Source: an uncultured Lachnospiraceae bacterium
Lineage (GTDB): Bacteria > Bacillota > Clostridia > Lachnospirales > Lachnospiraceae
NCBI GenBank assembly: GCA_910579275.1
Contig: CAJTTO010000041.1
Coordinates: 1 to 39,509, forward strand
Reading direction: 5' to 3'
Length of the DNA: 39,509 nucleotides
Positions within the stretch are counted from its first letter, which is position 1, and every line of letters begins with the position of its first letter. Below, one piece after another: positions 23,171 through 32,621 of the stretch. Below the pieces are notes generated by a model. It was not told the origin of the DNA. It searched no databases and saw only the letters and a list, made by a program, of their open reading frames with translations. The translations under genes were made by a program, and so were the position numbers.

Positions 23171-25762
23171 ATGAATATTCAAAAATTTACGCAGAAGTCA
23201 ATCGAAGCAGTCAACAGCTGTGAAAAGATTGCGATGGAATATGGTAATCAGGAATTAGAACAGGAACATCTGCTCTATGCGCTTCTGACGATTGATGACA
23301 GCCTTATCCTCAAGCTGATAGAAAAGATGGAGATAAATAAAGATTACTTTGTCGGCAGGGTCGAGACGGCGCTTGCAAAACGTGTCAAAGTGCAGGGCGG
23401 ACAGCCGTATGTCGGACAGTATCTGAACAAGGTACTCATCAGTGCCGAGGATGAGGCAAAACGTATGGGAGACGAGTATGTATCTGTCGAGCATCTGTTT
23501 CTTTCCCTGATTCAGAATCCGAATAAGGAAATCAAGGAGATTTTCAGGGAATATGGTATTACGAGAGAGCGGTTTCTAAAGACGCTGTCGGAAGTGCGGG
23601 GCAACCAGAGAGTCACAAGTGATAATCCGGAAGCCACTTATGACACGCTTGAGAAATATGGACAGGATTTGGTGGAGAAGGCGCGGAACCAGAAACTTGA
23701 TCCCGTAATCGGCAGGGATAACGAGATTCGGAATATCATCCGTATTCTTTCCAGAAAGACAAAGAACAATCCGGTACTAATCGGGGAGCCCGGCGTAGGG
23801 AAGACTGCGGTTGTGGAGGGGCTTGCACAGCGCATTGTGCGGGGGGATGTCCCGCAGGGATTAAAGGATAAGAAAATATTTTCCCTCGATATGGGCGCGC
23901 TGGTTGCCGGCGCGAAATACCGGGGCGAGTTTGAAGAACGGTTGAAGGCTGTCCTTGAGGATGTCAAGAACAGCGACGGTCAGATTATACTTTTTATTGA
24001 TGAGCTTCACACGATTGTGGGAGCAGGCAAGACAGACGGAGCCATGGATGCCGGAAATATGCTAAAACCCATGCTTGCAAGAGGCGAACTGCACTGTATC
24101 GGAGCGACTACATTGGATGAGTACAGACAGTATATCGAGAAGGATCCTGCGCTGGAAAGGCGGTTCCAGCCTGTCATGGTGTCAGAGCCGACAGTCGAGG
24201 ACACGATCAGCATTCTTCGGGGATTAAAGGAACGCTACGAGGTATTCCACGGTGTTAAAATCATGGACAATGCCCTTGTGAGTGCGGCAGTGCTTTCGAA
24301 CCGCTATATCACGGACAGGTTTCTGCCTGACAAGGCGATTGACCTTGTGGACGAAGCGTGTGCCATGATAAAGACAGAGCTTGATTCCATGCCGGCAGAG
24401 CTTGATGAACTGCAGAGAAAGATGATGCAGATGGAGATAGAGGTGGCAGCGCTCAAAAAGGAGGAGGACAGACTCAGCGGCGAGCGTCTCGCAGCGCTTC
24501 AGTCGGAGCTTGCGGAGCAGAAGGAAGCATTTAATAACCGCAAGGCACAGTGGGACAACGAGAAAGCCTGCGTGGAGAAGCTTTCAAAACTCAGGGAGGA
24601 CATCGAGGACTTGAACAATCAGATACAGATTGCGCAGCGCGAGGGAAATCTGGAAAAGGCGGCAGAGTTGAGTTATGGCAGGCTTCCCGAATTGAAAAGG
24701 CAGCTTGAGCGCGAGGAAGAAAACGCAAATTCCAGAGAGATGTCGCTGGTACATGAGAGTGTTTCCGATGATGAAATCGCAAAGATTATCTCTCGCTGGA
24801 CGGGGATACCCGTTTCGAAACTTAACGAGAGTGAGCGGAATAAGACCCTGCATCTGGATGAGGAACTGCACAAGCGTGTGATTGGACAGGATGAGGGCGT
24901 GACAAAAGTCACCGAGGCAATTATCCGCTCTAAGGCAGGTATCAAAGACCCTGACAAGCCAATCGGCTCGTTCCTGTTTCTGGGACCGACGGGTGTCGGC
25001 AAAACGGAACTCGCCAAGGCGCTCGCAGCTTCGCTTTTTGATGACGAGACCAACATGGTACGCATCGACATGAGCGAATACATGGAGAAACACTCCGTGT
25101 CAAGGCTGATTGGAGCGCCTCCCGGATATGTCGGGTATGACGAGGGCGGGCAGCTCACAGAGGCAGTGCGCCGGAAACCGTACAGTGTTGTCCTGTTTGA
25201 TGAAGTTGAAAAAGCGCATCCGGATGTGTTTAACATTCTGCTGCAAGTCCTCGATGACGGACGTATCACGGACTCACAGGGACGGACAGTCGACTTTAAG
25301 AATACAATACTGATTATGACATCGAATATTGGCGCGCAGCATCTGCTTGACGGCATTGACAGCGACGGCAGCATCGCAGCGTCTGCGCAGGATAGGGTGA
25401 TGGGAGAGCTCAGGGCGCATTTCAGACCGGAGTTCTTGAACCGGCTTGACGAGACAATCCTGTTCAAGCCGCTTACGAAGGATAACATAGGCGGTATCAT
25501 CGGTCTGATTCTTGCGGATATCAACAGACGTCTCGCGGACAGGGAGCTTGGGATTGAGATATCGGAACAGGCACAGCATTTTATCGTGGAAAACGGCTAT
25601 GACCCTGTTTACGGTGCGAGACCGTTAAAGAGATATATCCAGAAATATGTGGAAACGCTCGCGGCAAGGCTGATACTTGCAGATAAGGTAACAGCGGGAG
25701 ACACGATTTTAATAGCGCTTGACAGCACAGGCTCAGAACTGACAGCATCCGTGAAAAAATGA
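23171..25762 (+). CDS. clpB: ClpB, Hsp100 disaggregase
   Basis: ClpB (863 aa, normal length) pulls proteins out of aggregates with DnaK. The N-terminal Clp repeat domain is at 1-145, AAA-1 has Walker A GEPGVGKTAV near 206, the M-domain coiled coil spans about 400-520 (Glu/Lys-rich), and AAA-2 has Walker A GPTGVGKTEL near 605. The C-terminus has the family RPLKRYIQKYVE-type segment. The long middle domain separates it from ClpC, and it lacks a ClpP-docking IGF loop by eye. A shared terminator follows. Confidence 0.96.
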   Translation: MNIQKFTQKSIEAVNSCEKIAMEYGNQELEQEHLLYALLTIDDSLILKLIEKMEINKDYFVGRVETALAKRVKVQGGQPYVGQYLNKVLISAEDEAKRMGDEYVSVEHLFLSLIQNPNKEIKEIFREYGITRERFLKTLSEVRGNQRVTSDNPEATYDTLEKYGQDLVEKARNQKLDPVIGRDNEIRNIIRILSRKTKNNPVLIGEPGVGKTAVVEGLAQRIVRGDVPQGLKDKKIFSLDMGALVAGAKYRGEFEERLKAVLEDVKNSDGQIILFIDELHTIVGAGKTDGAMDAGNMLKPMLARGELHCIGATTLDEYRQYIEKDPALERRFQPVMVSEPTVEDTISILRGLKERYEVFHGVKIMDNALVSAAVLSNRYITDRFLPDKAIDLVDEACAMIKTELDSMPAELDELQRKMMQMEIEVAALKKEEDRLSGERLAALQSELAEQKEAFNNRKAQWDNEKACVEKLSKLREDIEDLNNQIQIAQREGNLEKAAELSYGRLPELKRQLEREEENANSREMSLVHESVSDDEIAKIISRWTGIPVSKLNESERNKTLHLDEELHKRVIGQDEGVTKVTEAIIRSKAGIKDPDKPIGSFLFLGPTGVGKTELAKALAASLFDDETNMVRIDMSEYMEKHSVSRLIGAPPGYVGYDEGGQLTEAVRRKPYSVVLFDEVEKAHPDVFNILLQVLDDGRITDSQGRTVDFKNTILIMTSNIGAQHLLDGIDSDGSIAASAQDRVMGELRAHFRPEFLNRLDETILFKPLTKDNIGGIIGLILADINRRLADRELGIEISEQAQHFIVENGYDPVYGARPLKRYIQKYVETLAARLILADKVTAGDTILIALDSTGSELTASVKK

Positions 25763-25779
25763 ACGGAGTGAACAGCAGC

Positions 25780-25816
25780 AAAAAAGATGGACGGCGTCAG
25801 CCTTCCATCTTTTTTT
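25780..25816 (+). terminator. Terminator after clpB, overlapping the end of the opposing gene
   Basis: A 12-bp perfect stem (25780-25791 with 25804-25815) with A and T tails, so it works in both directions. The stop codon of the SGNH gene (25797-25799) lies in the loop, so the last codons of that gene form one arm. Confidence 0.85.
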
Positions 25817-26771
25817 GACTGGGTTGTATAATTGCATGATTCAGTAAAAAGTCTTTCCAGATTGGGTAGTACTGCGCCTTGATATGTACCTGATCCCATG
25901 TATAATCTGACACGAGGGCGCCATCTTCGCAGAGACTGCTTTCGTTGATGTCGATATAAAAAATGTCTTTCTGATTGGCGAGTGTGGCAATCAATGCATT
26001 TCGCTCCGCCAGATTTTCGTTTGTGATGGATGTGCTCTCACTGGATTTCTGCTCGGTTATAAACAGGTTTCCCTGAATAAAAATCAACGCGTCAGGCTGA
26101 AGCTTCCGAATGTCATTTACAACATCGCGATAGTGCTCAAAAAAGCTTTGTGCTGTCCCGGTTCCGCATTCATTGATGCCGACCATCAGGTAGATTTTAC
26201 CGAACTGCTGCTCCCCAAGGACGTCTCGGACGGATTTTTTCTCGTCATTGTACATTACTTTGGGCTTTTCATAATCATAAATGGAAAGGGATGTTTTACA
26301 CAGAAAAACCGCGTTTTCAATTCCGGAATAGGCACTGATGCCAACGGTACGGGAGTCGCCGATAAAACATGCATCCTGAAAGTAGTCATCCGTTGCAGTG
26401 GTAAAATCGTAGGTCTGTGGCTGCTCCGGCAGAACAGCAGTTTTGGCATTTTTTGTATCCGGTATTTCCAGAATGCCGGATGTAATATCCGAAGAAAGCT
26501 GCGCGCTGGTCTCCGTCTCTGGTTCGACGGCTGTGGACGCTGCCAGAATGTTTAGGTTGTTAACGGAATATCCGGCGACAAGGCTGTTGTAGTCGGCATA
26601 GTATAGTTTGTCGTGTATTCCTTTCATGGCGGTTGCCAGCGGAGGTGCAGACAAAGTGTAAATGTTTTCTCTTTGGTAATACTGGACATTCCAGTAGTGT
26701 CCAAGAATACTGAACGCAATGGCGGACAGTATGATTAAAAAGATTAAGTGATAGTTTTTGACGTCTTTCAT
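25797..26771 (-). CDS. SGNH/GDSL-family hydrolase, membrane-anchored
   Basis: A 324-aa protein with one N-terminal transmembrane helix (about 8-25), a variable linker, and an extracytoplasmic SGNH hydrolase domain from about 130. Visible blocks: FIGDSRTVG (nucleophile Ser140), GINE (oxyanion Asn200) and WDQVHI (Asp293, His296). ATG 26771 is chosen because GGGAGG lies just upstream; the frame runs to 26966 inside the MBOAT gene. It lies 80 nt downstream of an MBOAT acyltransferase, a pairing seen in O-acetylation of cell-surface polysaccharides, where the SGNH partner transfers or removes acyl groups. Confidence 0.82.
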   Translation of the reverse strand: MKDVKNYHLIFLIILSAIAFSILGHYWNVQYYQRENIYTLSAPPLATAMKGIHDKLYYADYNSLVAGYSVNNLNILAASTAVEPETETSAQLSSDITSGILEIPDTKNAKTAVLPEQPQTYDFTTATDDYFQDACFIGDSRTVGISAYSGIENAVFLCKTSLSIYDYEKPKVMYNDEKKSVRDVLGEQQFGKIYLMVGINECGTGTAQSFFEHYRDVVNDIRKLQPDALIFIQGNLFITEQKSSESTSITNENLAERNALIATLANQKDIFYIDINESSLCEDGALVSDYTWDQVHIKAQYYPIWKDFLLNHAIIQPSQKKMEG

Positions 26772-26850
26772 GACAAGCCTCCCATGTTGTCGGCAAACTG
26801 CGTATGGGACATTGGTTCGAACGCAGTTATAAGGAAAACAATAATGCGAA

Positions 26851-28269
26851 TCAATATCGGAAGTACAAGAAAGGATTATTGATTCCAATGGATAAATAGT
26901 ATACGGATAACCAAAAAATAACAAGTGATATGACAACGCCCAGAAATCTGCTGCGAAGTTTGTCAAACAGTTTCTCGGGATAATCGGTTGCGAATATTAT
27001 GCTTGCAATAAGCAGTGGTGCATAGGTGGCGGCATACCCTGTGAAATCAGAGAAATTAATATTTCTGCCTGTTTCAACGAAAGGAAACAGCCGCGTCAGG
27101 TATACGCCAAGATCGTGAAAATCACTGATTGCAAACAGCGTCCAGCTTACAAGGATGTAAAAATACATGTATATGTGGGAAAACAGCTTTGCAAGTATGT
27201 TGTCGGCGTTGAGCCAACGCAGTGTCAGATTTTTTTCGATAATCTGCAGCATAAAGATAAAAAGTCCCCAGAGGATAAAATTCCATGCGGCACCATGCCA
27301 GAAGCCGACAAGGAACCAAACGACAAACAGGTTCATCATTGTGCGGGATTTTCCCTTGCGGTTTCCACCGAGCGGAATATAGACATATTCCCGAAACCAG
27401 GCACCGAGTGTGATGTGCCATCTGCGCCAGAAGTCCGTGACGCTGCGCGCCATATACGGATGGCGGAAGTTTGCAGGCATACGGAAACCAAGCATCTCGC
27501 CCAGACCGACAGCCATCATGGAATAGCCGCAAAAGTCAAAGTACAGCTGCATGGAGTAGGCGAAAGCGCCGAGCCACGCAAGCGGGGTGGAGATGCTTTC
27601 AAATCCAATCGTGCACACCTCGTTCCACAATGTACCGATGCGGTTTGCGATAATAACCTTGTAGCCGAGACCTATGATAAAAGTCTTGAGCCCATTGTCA
27701 AGACCTGCTGCGGAAATCGTTCTCTTTTTTAGGGCGTCACGGATATCGGAATACACGACAATCGGACCAGCGATAAGCTGTGGAAACATGCATAGATATG
27801 CGCCAAGACGTACAAGCGATTTGTCAGCTTCGGTTTTTCCAAGATATACATCTATCACATAGGACACGATCTGGAACGTGTAAAAGCTGATACCGAGCGG
27901 CAGTGTCAGGTTAAGCGTGTAAAACCGCCAGTGAATGTCCAGTATTCGCAGGAGCGCGTTGATATTTTCAATAAAAAAGTTGGTGTATTTAAAAAAAAGT
28001 AAAAAACCAAAGTTATACAGTAGGGACAGGATGAGCAATGTTTTTTTTTCGAAGCTCCTGCCCTTAAAATTCTCGATACCCAGTCCAATCACAAAGTTTA
28101 CGAGAATGGAGCAGAGTATGAGAAAAAGGTAATAAGGCTCGCCAAAGCTGTAAAACAGGATGCTTCCTGTCAGCAATAGAAAATTGCGGCTTTTTGCGGG
28201 CAGTATATAATATAAAACCAGAAAGACCGGCAAAAATACAAATATAAATAATAAGCTGCTAAAAACCAT
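26851..28269 (-). CDS. MBOAT-family membrane O-acyltransferase
   Basis: A 472-aa polytopic membrane protein of the AlgI/DltB-like MBOAT family with about 10 hydrophobic segments. Conserved family positions include FPQLIAGPIV, the segment FWRRWHITLGAWFREYVYIP, and the catalytic His in GFWHGAAWNFILWG. Such proteins move acyl groups across the membrane to extracellular polymers. The substrate is not determined; the neighbouring SGNH protein supports polysaccharide acetylation rather than teichoic acid D-alanylation, since no dlt genes are near. The ribosome site is GGGGGAA before the ATG. Confidence 0.9.
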   Translation of the reverse strand: MVFSSLLFIFVFLPVFLVLYYILPAKSRNFLLLTGSILFYSFGEPYYLFLILCSILVNFVIGLGIENFKGRSFEKKTLLILSLLYNFGFLLFFKYTNFFIENINALLRILDIHWRFYTLNLTLPLGISFYTFQIVSYVIDVYLGKTEADKSLVRLGAYLCMFPQLIAGPIVVYSDIRDALKKRTISAAGLDNGLKTFIIGLGYKVIIANRIGTLWNEVCTIGFESISTPLAWLGAFAYSMQLYFDFCGYSMMAVGLGEMLGFRMPANFRHPYMARSVTDFWRRWHITLGAWFREYVYIPLGGNRKGKSRTMMNLFVVWFLVGFWHGAAWNFILWGLFIFMLQIIEKNLTLRWLNADNILAKLFSHIYMYFYILVSWTLFAISDFHDLGVYLTRLFPFVETGRNINFSDFTGYAATYAPLLIASIIFATDYPEKLFDKLRSRFLGVVISLVIFWLSVYYLSIGINNPFLYFRY

Positions 28270-28593
28270 GATGTTCCCCCATGACTCATGATGACGGCTG
28301 AATCTATGTTAACCGCATAAAATATTATAGCAAAAATAAATAGATTATTCCATAAATTTATTCGAGTTTTTTATACAAATAATGCAGGTATTTCAATGAA
28401 AAACACAGCATTTTTTACATTGCAGGCGCTTTCCTTAGAAATTTATCCGGCTGTGTGTAATCCAATTATATGCGGTGCAATAAAAATTTTATGCACGCCG
28501 GAAGACAGGAGGTGCGCGCCGGAGAAAAAGATATTGCGGTAAGTGCAGAAATCTGATAGAGTTTATGTAGTATATGGCATGGAGAGGATTATC
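28270..28593. other. Intergenic region between divergent MBOAT and parvulin genes
   Basis: A 324-nt A/T-rich stretch. It shows one imperfect palindrome at about 28475-28496 (GTGCA/TGCAC around an A/T core) and no clear consensus promoter. An in-frame upstream start for the next gene at 28543 has no ribosome site. No gene or RNA was recognised. Confidence 0.45.
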
Positions 28594-29655
28594 ATGAAAG
28601 ATTATAAGAAAAAGGCAGTTATCCTGCTGCTTGCGGTGCTTGTGTCTGTGACAGGCTGCGGGCCTCAGGACGGTGGATATAAGAGAACGAAAATTGTGCT
28701 TACCACAGGGTTTGGCAAGGATGAAGTATTCCGCATTGACGAGACTTCCTGTACGCTTCCGGAAATTATGGTTTACCTGACAAATACAAAGAACCAGTAT
28801 GAGCAGGCGCTCGGCAGTCAAATCTGGCAGACTTCGTATAACGGGGAGACGCTTGAATCAAACATAAAGGAAACGGTGCTTGCAAGACTTGCCCGTATCA
28901 AGGCAATGAACCTGCTCGCGCAGGAGTATGGAATCACATTGTCTGACGCGGAGCGCGACAATGCGGGCAGCGCGGCACAGATGTATTATGAATCGCTCAA
29001 TGAAAGGGAACAGGAGCTTTTGAAGGCAGACGAAAAGCTGCTATGTAAGATGTACGAGGAGTATGCGCTTGCAGGGAAGGTCTATCAGTACCTGATAGCC
29101 GATATTAATCCGGAAATCAGTGATGACGAGGCGCGGACGATTACCGTGCAGCACATATTGATAAAGACGTATTCCCTCAATGAACAGGGGGAGCGTGTAC
29201 CATATTCGGAGGAGGGCAGAAAAGAAGCGTACAGCCGTGCAGACGAGGCACTTAGAAAGGCGCGCGACGGCGAAGAATTTATGGGACTGATTGCGGAGTA
29301 CAGCGAAGACAACAATCCTTCCTATTCCTTTGGGAAAGGGACGATGGAACCGGCATTTGAGGAAGCCGCCTTCAACCTTGGAACGGATGAAGTAAGCGGT
29401 ATTGTGGAATCGGAACACGGTTACCACATCATCAAATGCATCAGCACATTTGATCGGGACGAGACAGACAGAAATAAAGTAAAGATTGTGGAACAGCGCA
29501 GAAAAGAGGTGTTCAACGAGGAATACTCCGGATTTGTGGGCGGGCTGACAAGAAACCTCAACCAGAAGCTGTGGGATTCCGTCGGGTTCTTGGAGGATGA
29601 CATGGTGACGACAAGCAGTTTCTTCGAAATATACAAAAAAGTGTTCAGTGAATAA
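28594..29655 (+). CDS. Parvulin-type peptidyl-prolyl isomerase lipoprotein, PrsA/SurA-like
   Basis: A 353-aa exported lipoprotein. The signal peptide is KKKAVILLLAVLVSVTGCG with lipobox Cys22. A SurA-N-like helical region spans about 50-170, then a parvulin (PpiC) domain at about 185-285 with the family pattern VQHILIKT, AEYSEDNNPSYSFGKG and SEHGYHIIKC. It should fold secreted proteins on the outer face of the membrane, as PrsA does. ATG 28594 has GGAGAGG at 28581-28587. It is followed 38 nt later by the CIRCE operator of htpG, but no terminator is evident. Confidence 0.9.
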   Translation: MKDYKKKAVILLLAVLVSVTGCGPQDGGYKRTKIVLTTGFGKDEVFRIDETSCTLPEIMVYLTNTKNQYEQALGSQIWQTSYNGETLESNIKETVLARLARIKAMNLLAQEYGITLSDAERDNAGSAAQMYYESLNEREQELLKADEKLLCKMYEEYALAGKVYQYLIADINPEISDDEARTITVQHILIKTYSLNEQGERVPYSEEGRKEAYSRADEALRKARDGEEFMGLIAEYSEDNNPSYSFGKGTMEPAFEEAAFNLGTDEVSGIVESEHGYHIIKCISTFDRDETDRNKVKIVEQRRKEVFNEEYSGFVGGLTRNLNQKLWDSVGFLEDDMVTTSSFFEIYKKVFSE

Positions 29656-29692
29656 AATAAATCTTGAAAAAGTATAAACAAACAATGAATTA

Positions 29693-29719
29693 TTAGCACT
29701 CAGACGAAATGAGTGCTAA
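29693..29719. promoter_or_regulatory. CIRCE operator (HrcA binding site) upstream of htpG
   Basis: Perfect match to the CIRCE consensus: TTAGCACTC (29693-29701), 9-nt spacer, GAGTGCTAA (29711-29719). It ends 7 nt before the -35 of the htpG promoter, so HrcA binding should repress htpG. Confidence 0.95.
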
Positions 29720-29726
29720 TTTGCTC

Positions 29727-29755
29727 TTGACTTTTATTTTTTGGGGTATTAAACT
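29727..29755 (+). promoter_or_regulatory. Candidate sigma-A promoter for htpG
   Basis: TTGACT (29727-29732), 17-nt spacer, TAAACT (29750-29755), just downstream of CIRCE. The predicted leader is about 125 nt. Confidence 0.5.
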
Positions 29756-29888
29756 ATCTATCAGACAAGACAAAGTGAACTACAAAATTTCACTGTCCTG
29801 ATTTGTATGCCTGCCAAAGCAGACAGAAGGTGTCAGAGTGAAATTTTTCACGCAGCAAAATAAACAAAGAGAAAGGAATGTGATTTTC

Positions 29889-32012
29889 ATGGCAGAGAAG
29901 CGCGGAAGCTTGTCAATCAACAGCGATAATATTTTCCCGATTATTAAAAAGTGGTTATATTCGGACCACGATATATTTTACAGGGAGCTCATTTCAAACG
30001 GATGTGACGCCATCACCAAGCTGAAGAAGCTTGAGATGATGGGCGAGTACACATATCCGGATGATGTAAAGAAAGATATCCACATCATTGTAAATCCGGA
30101 GAAAAAGACACTCAAATTTATTGATACCGGACTTGGCATGACAGCCGGGGAGGTTGAGGAGTATATTAACCAGATTGCATTTTCGGGTGCGACGGATTTC
30201 ATTGAAAAGTACAAGGACAAGGCAAATGACGATCAGATTATCGGCCATTTCGGACTTGGGTTTTACTCGGCGTTTATGGTGGCAGACGAGGTGCATATCG
30301 ACACACTTTCCTACAAGGAAGGCGCGGTGCCGGTACACTGGGAATGTGACGGCGGCACGGAGTTTGTCATGACAGACGGTGACAGGACAACAGTCGGCAC
30401 AGAGATTACCCTTTTCGTCAACGAGGACTGTCTTGCGTTCTGCAATGAATACAAGGCGAGGGAAGTCATCAAGAAATACTGTTCGTTTATGCCATATGAG
30501 ATTTATCTCGAGAAGGCAAATGCCCCTGAGGAGTTTGAGACAATTGACCCGGAGGATAAGCGGGAAGATGATGTTGTTGTAGAGACACTCGAGGAGGAAA
30601 AAGAAATTCCGGGTGAGGACGGCGCGGAGCCGACCAAGGAAAAGGTGACAAAGCTTAAGATTAAAAAGCGTCCCATACCTCTGAACGAGACACACCCGCT
30701 CTGGGCGAAGCATCCCAATGAATGTACAAAAGAGGAATACATTGATTTTTACCGCAAGGTATTTGCGGACTATAAAGAACCGCTGTTCTGGATTCATTTG
30801 AATATGGACTATCCGTTTAACATGAAAGGAATCCTTTATTTCCCGAAAATCAACATGGAGTATGAGTCGATTGAGGGAACAATCAAGCTTTACAACAATC
30901 AGGTATTTATCGCGGATAATATCAAGGAAGTCATTCCGGAGTTCCTGCTGCTGCTCAAGGGCGTTATCGACTGCCCTGACCTGCCGCTGAATGTATCGAG
31001 AAGCGCGCTGCAGAATGACGGATTTGTCACCAAGATTAGCGAGTACATTACCAAGAAGGTTGCCGACAAGCTTTCGGGAATGTGTAAGACAGATAAGGAG
31101 AACTACGAGAAGTACTGGGATGACATCAGTCCGTTTATCAAGTTTGGCTGTCTCAAGGATGACAAGTTCTGCGAGAAGATGACCGACTATATTCTGTTCA
31201 AAAACCTTGACGGCAAGTACCTGACGCTGCCGGAGTGTCTTGAAGTCAAAAAGACTGATCCGGACGAGGTGGAAGCAGACGCGGCAGGCAGCAAGGAAGC
31301 ATCTGCCACAGATGCCGAGACCGGGGAAAAGGTGGATGCCGAGGTGGTTGACAAGGATGGGGAAACAGTGGATATTCCGTCCGAGGATGCCGAGACGAAA
31401 GAAAAGATTATTTATTATGTGACAGACCTTGTACAGCAGAGCCAGTACGTGAATATGTTCAAGAAGGCAAATATGGACGCGGTAGTGCTTCCGGACAAGA
31501 TTGACCAGCCGTTCGTGTCACAACTTGAGTCAAAGAACGAGGGGATTAAGTTTGCGCGTATTGATGCGGATCTGACAGATACCTTTAAGGACACCAACTC
31601 GGAAAAAGACGAAGAGGAGCTTACAAAAAAGAGTGAGGAGATATCCGAGGTATTCAAAAAGGCTGTCGGCAACGACAAGATAACCGTAAAAGTGGAGCGG
31701 CTCAAGAATGAGGATATCGCCTCAATGATTACGGTTTCCGAGGAGTCGCGCAGAATGCAGGATATGATGAAAATGTATGCGATGCCGGGCATGGATATGG
31801 GCATGATGGGCAGGGAAGGCGAGACGCTTGTCCTCAATGCCAACAATAAGCTGGTGGCATACGTGCTTGAAAACCAGACAGGGGAGAATGTCGACATCAT
31901 CTGCGAACAGCTTTACGACCTTGCACTGATTCAGCAGGCACCGCTGCAGCCGGAAGCCATGACGAAGTTTATCGACAGAAGTAACCGCATTATGATGCTT
32001 TTGACAAAATAA
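29889..32012 (+). CDS. htpG: HtpG, Hsp90 chaperone with two acidic insertions
   Basis: Bacterial Hsp90 (707 aa; typical HtpG is about 620-640). The N-terminal GHKL ATPase shows YRELISNGCDAITKL, DTGLGMTAGE and GHFGLGFYSAFMVA. A charged stretch follows at about 210-260, like the linker of eukaryotic Hsp90, then the middle domain with the catalytic Arg region LPLNVSRSALQND. A second acidic low-complexity stretch lies at about 452-505 before the C-terminal dimerisation domain. ATG 29889 gives MAEKRGSLSI and follows AGAAAGGA; the frame is open to 29838. Expression is predicted to be HrcA-controlled through CIRCE. Confidence 0.95.
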   Translation: MAEKRGSLSINSDNIFPIIKKWLYSDHDIFYRELISNGCDAITKLKKLEMMGEYTYPDDVKKDIHIIVNPEKKTLKFIDTGLGMTAGEVEEYINQIAFSGATDFIEKYKDKANDDQIIGHFGLGFYSAFMVADEVHIDTLSYKEGAVPVHWECDGGTEFVMTDGDRTTVGTEITLFVNEDCLAFCNEYKAREVIKKYCSFMPYEIYLEKANAPEEFETIDPEDKREDDVVVETLEEEKEIPGEDGAEPTKEKVTKLKIKKRPIPLNETHPLWAKHPNECTKEEYIDFYRKVFADYKEPLFWIHLNMDYPFNMKGILYFPKINMEYESIEGTIKLYNNQVFIADNIKEVIPEFLLLLKGVIDCPDLPLNVSRSALQNDGFVTKISEYITKKVADKLSGMCKTDKENYEKYWDDISPFIKFGCLKDDKFCEKMTDYILFKNLDGKYLTLPECLEVKKTDPDEVEADAAGSKEASATDAETGEKVDAEVVDKDGETVDIPSEDAETKEKIIYYVTDLVQQSQYVNMFKKANMDAVVLPDKIDQPFVSQLESKNEGIKFARIDADLTDTFKDTNSEKDEEELTKKSEEISEVFKKAVGNDKITVKVERLKNEDIASMITVSEESRRMQDMMKMYAMPGMDMGMMGREGETLVLNANNKLVAYVLENQTGENVDIICEQLYDLALIQQAPLQPEAMTKFIDRSNRIMMLLTK

Positions 32013-32020
32013 ACCAAATA

Positions 32021-32059
32021 AAAATAACGATTCAATCAGCGTGTTGAATCGTTATTTTT
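32021..32059 (+). terminator. Bidirectional terminator after htpG
   Basis: A 15-bp perfect stem (32021-32035 with 32044-32058), 8-nt loop, A and T tails. It can also terminate the opposing gene that stops at 32079. Confidence 0.9.
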
Positions 32060-32078
32060 ATTCCCTTTTACACATCTC

Positions 32079-32621
32079 TTATTTTCGGGATTCCATCACA
32101 TAGAGTTGAGTCATGCGGTCGCTCCCAACGAACCATGAGTCTTTGTCCTTCGTACCGGTTACCTGGCAGAGTGTCGAACAGATGCCAAGCGTAGGATTCC
32201 ACAGATAGTCGCGTTCCTCGTAAATGCCGAGCAAGATGTTCCTGTCTACAAGTCCCGTGAAACCAAGCTTTTTGACTGGCTGCAAGCCAAGCTCAAAGCC
32301 AAGCCGCGGATTGCACGTGGAAACAATAATGCCCTCCTTGAGGATGTTGTGTATTGTCACGCTCTCAAAACATTTGCGAACAATACCTACCATGCGTATC
32401 TCACTTGCACGCGTAAGATTTTCGTCGCGCAAATCAGTCTGCAGCAAATATCTTCCGTCCTTGGTTGGAAATGTAAAGTTTTCATCAGCAACATCAGAGT
32501 AAAGAACGAAACGTCCAACGCCAAGATACATGGCGGGATATTCCTTGCCACAGTACATTACATAGAGACCACCGCGGTATTCGCCGGTTGAAGTACCTTC
32601 AAATTCAAAACTCTCCTTCAT
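32079..32621 (-). CDS. Hypothetical protein, function unknown
   Basis: Not recognised. The 180-aa soluble protein is rich in beta-type alternation (GLYVMYCGKEYPAMYLGVGRFVLYSDV) with several Tyr and Gly and no transmembrane helix or signal. Cysteines are scattered, without a metal motif. The frame is open to 32672; ATG 32621 is preferred because GGGAG lies 7 nt upstream. It converges on htpG and shares its terminator. Confidence 0.68.
   Translation of the reverse strand: MKESFEFEGTSTGEYRGGLYVMYCGKEYPAMYLGVGRFVLYSDVADENFTFPTKDGRYLLQTDLRDENLTRASEIRMVGIVRKCFESVTIHNILKEGIIVSTCNPRLGFELGLQPVKKLGFTGLVDRNILLGIYEERDYLWNPTLGICSTLCQVTGTKDKDSWFVGSDRMTQLYVMESRK

Noticed and set aside
27115..27732. 205-codon plus-strand frame inside the MBOAT gene
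   Set aside because: It is the antisense of a clear multi-pass membrane acyltransferase and has no ribosome site or recognisable domain.
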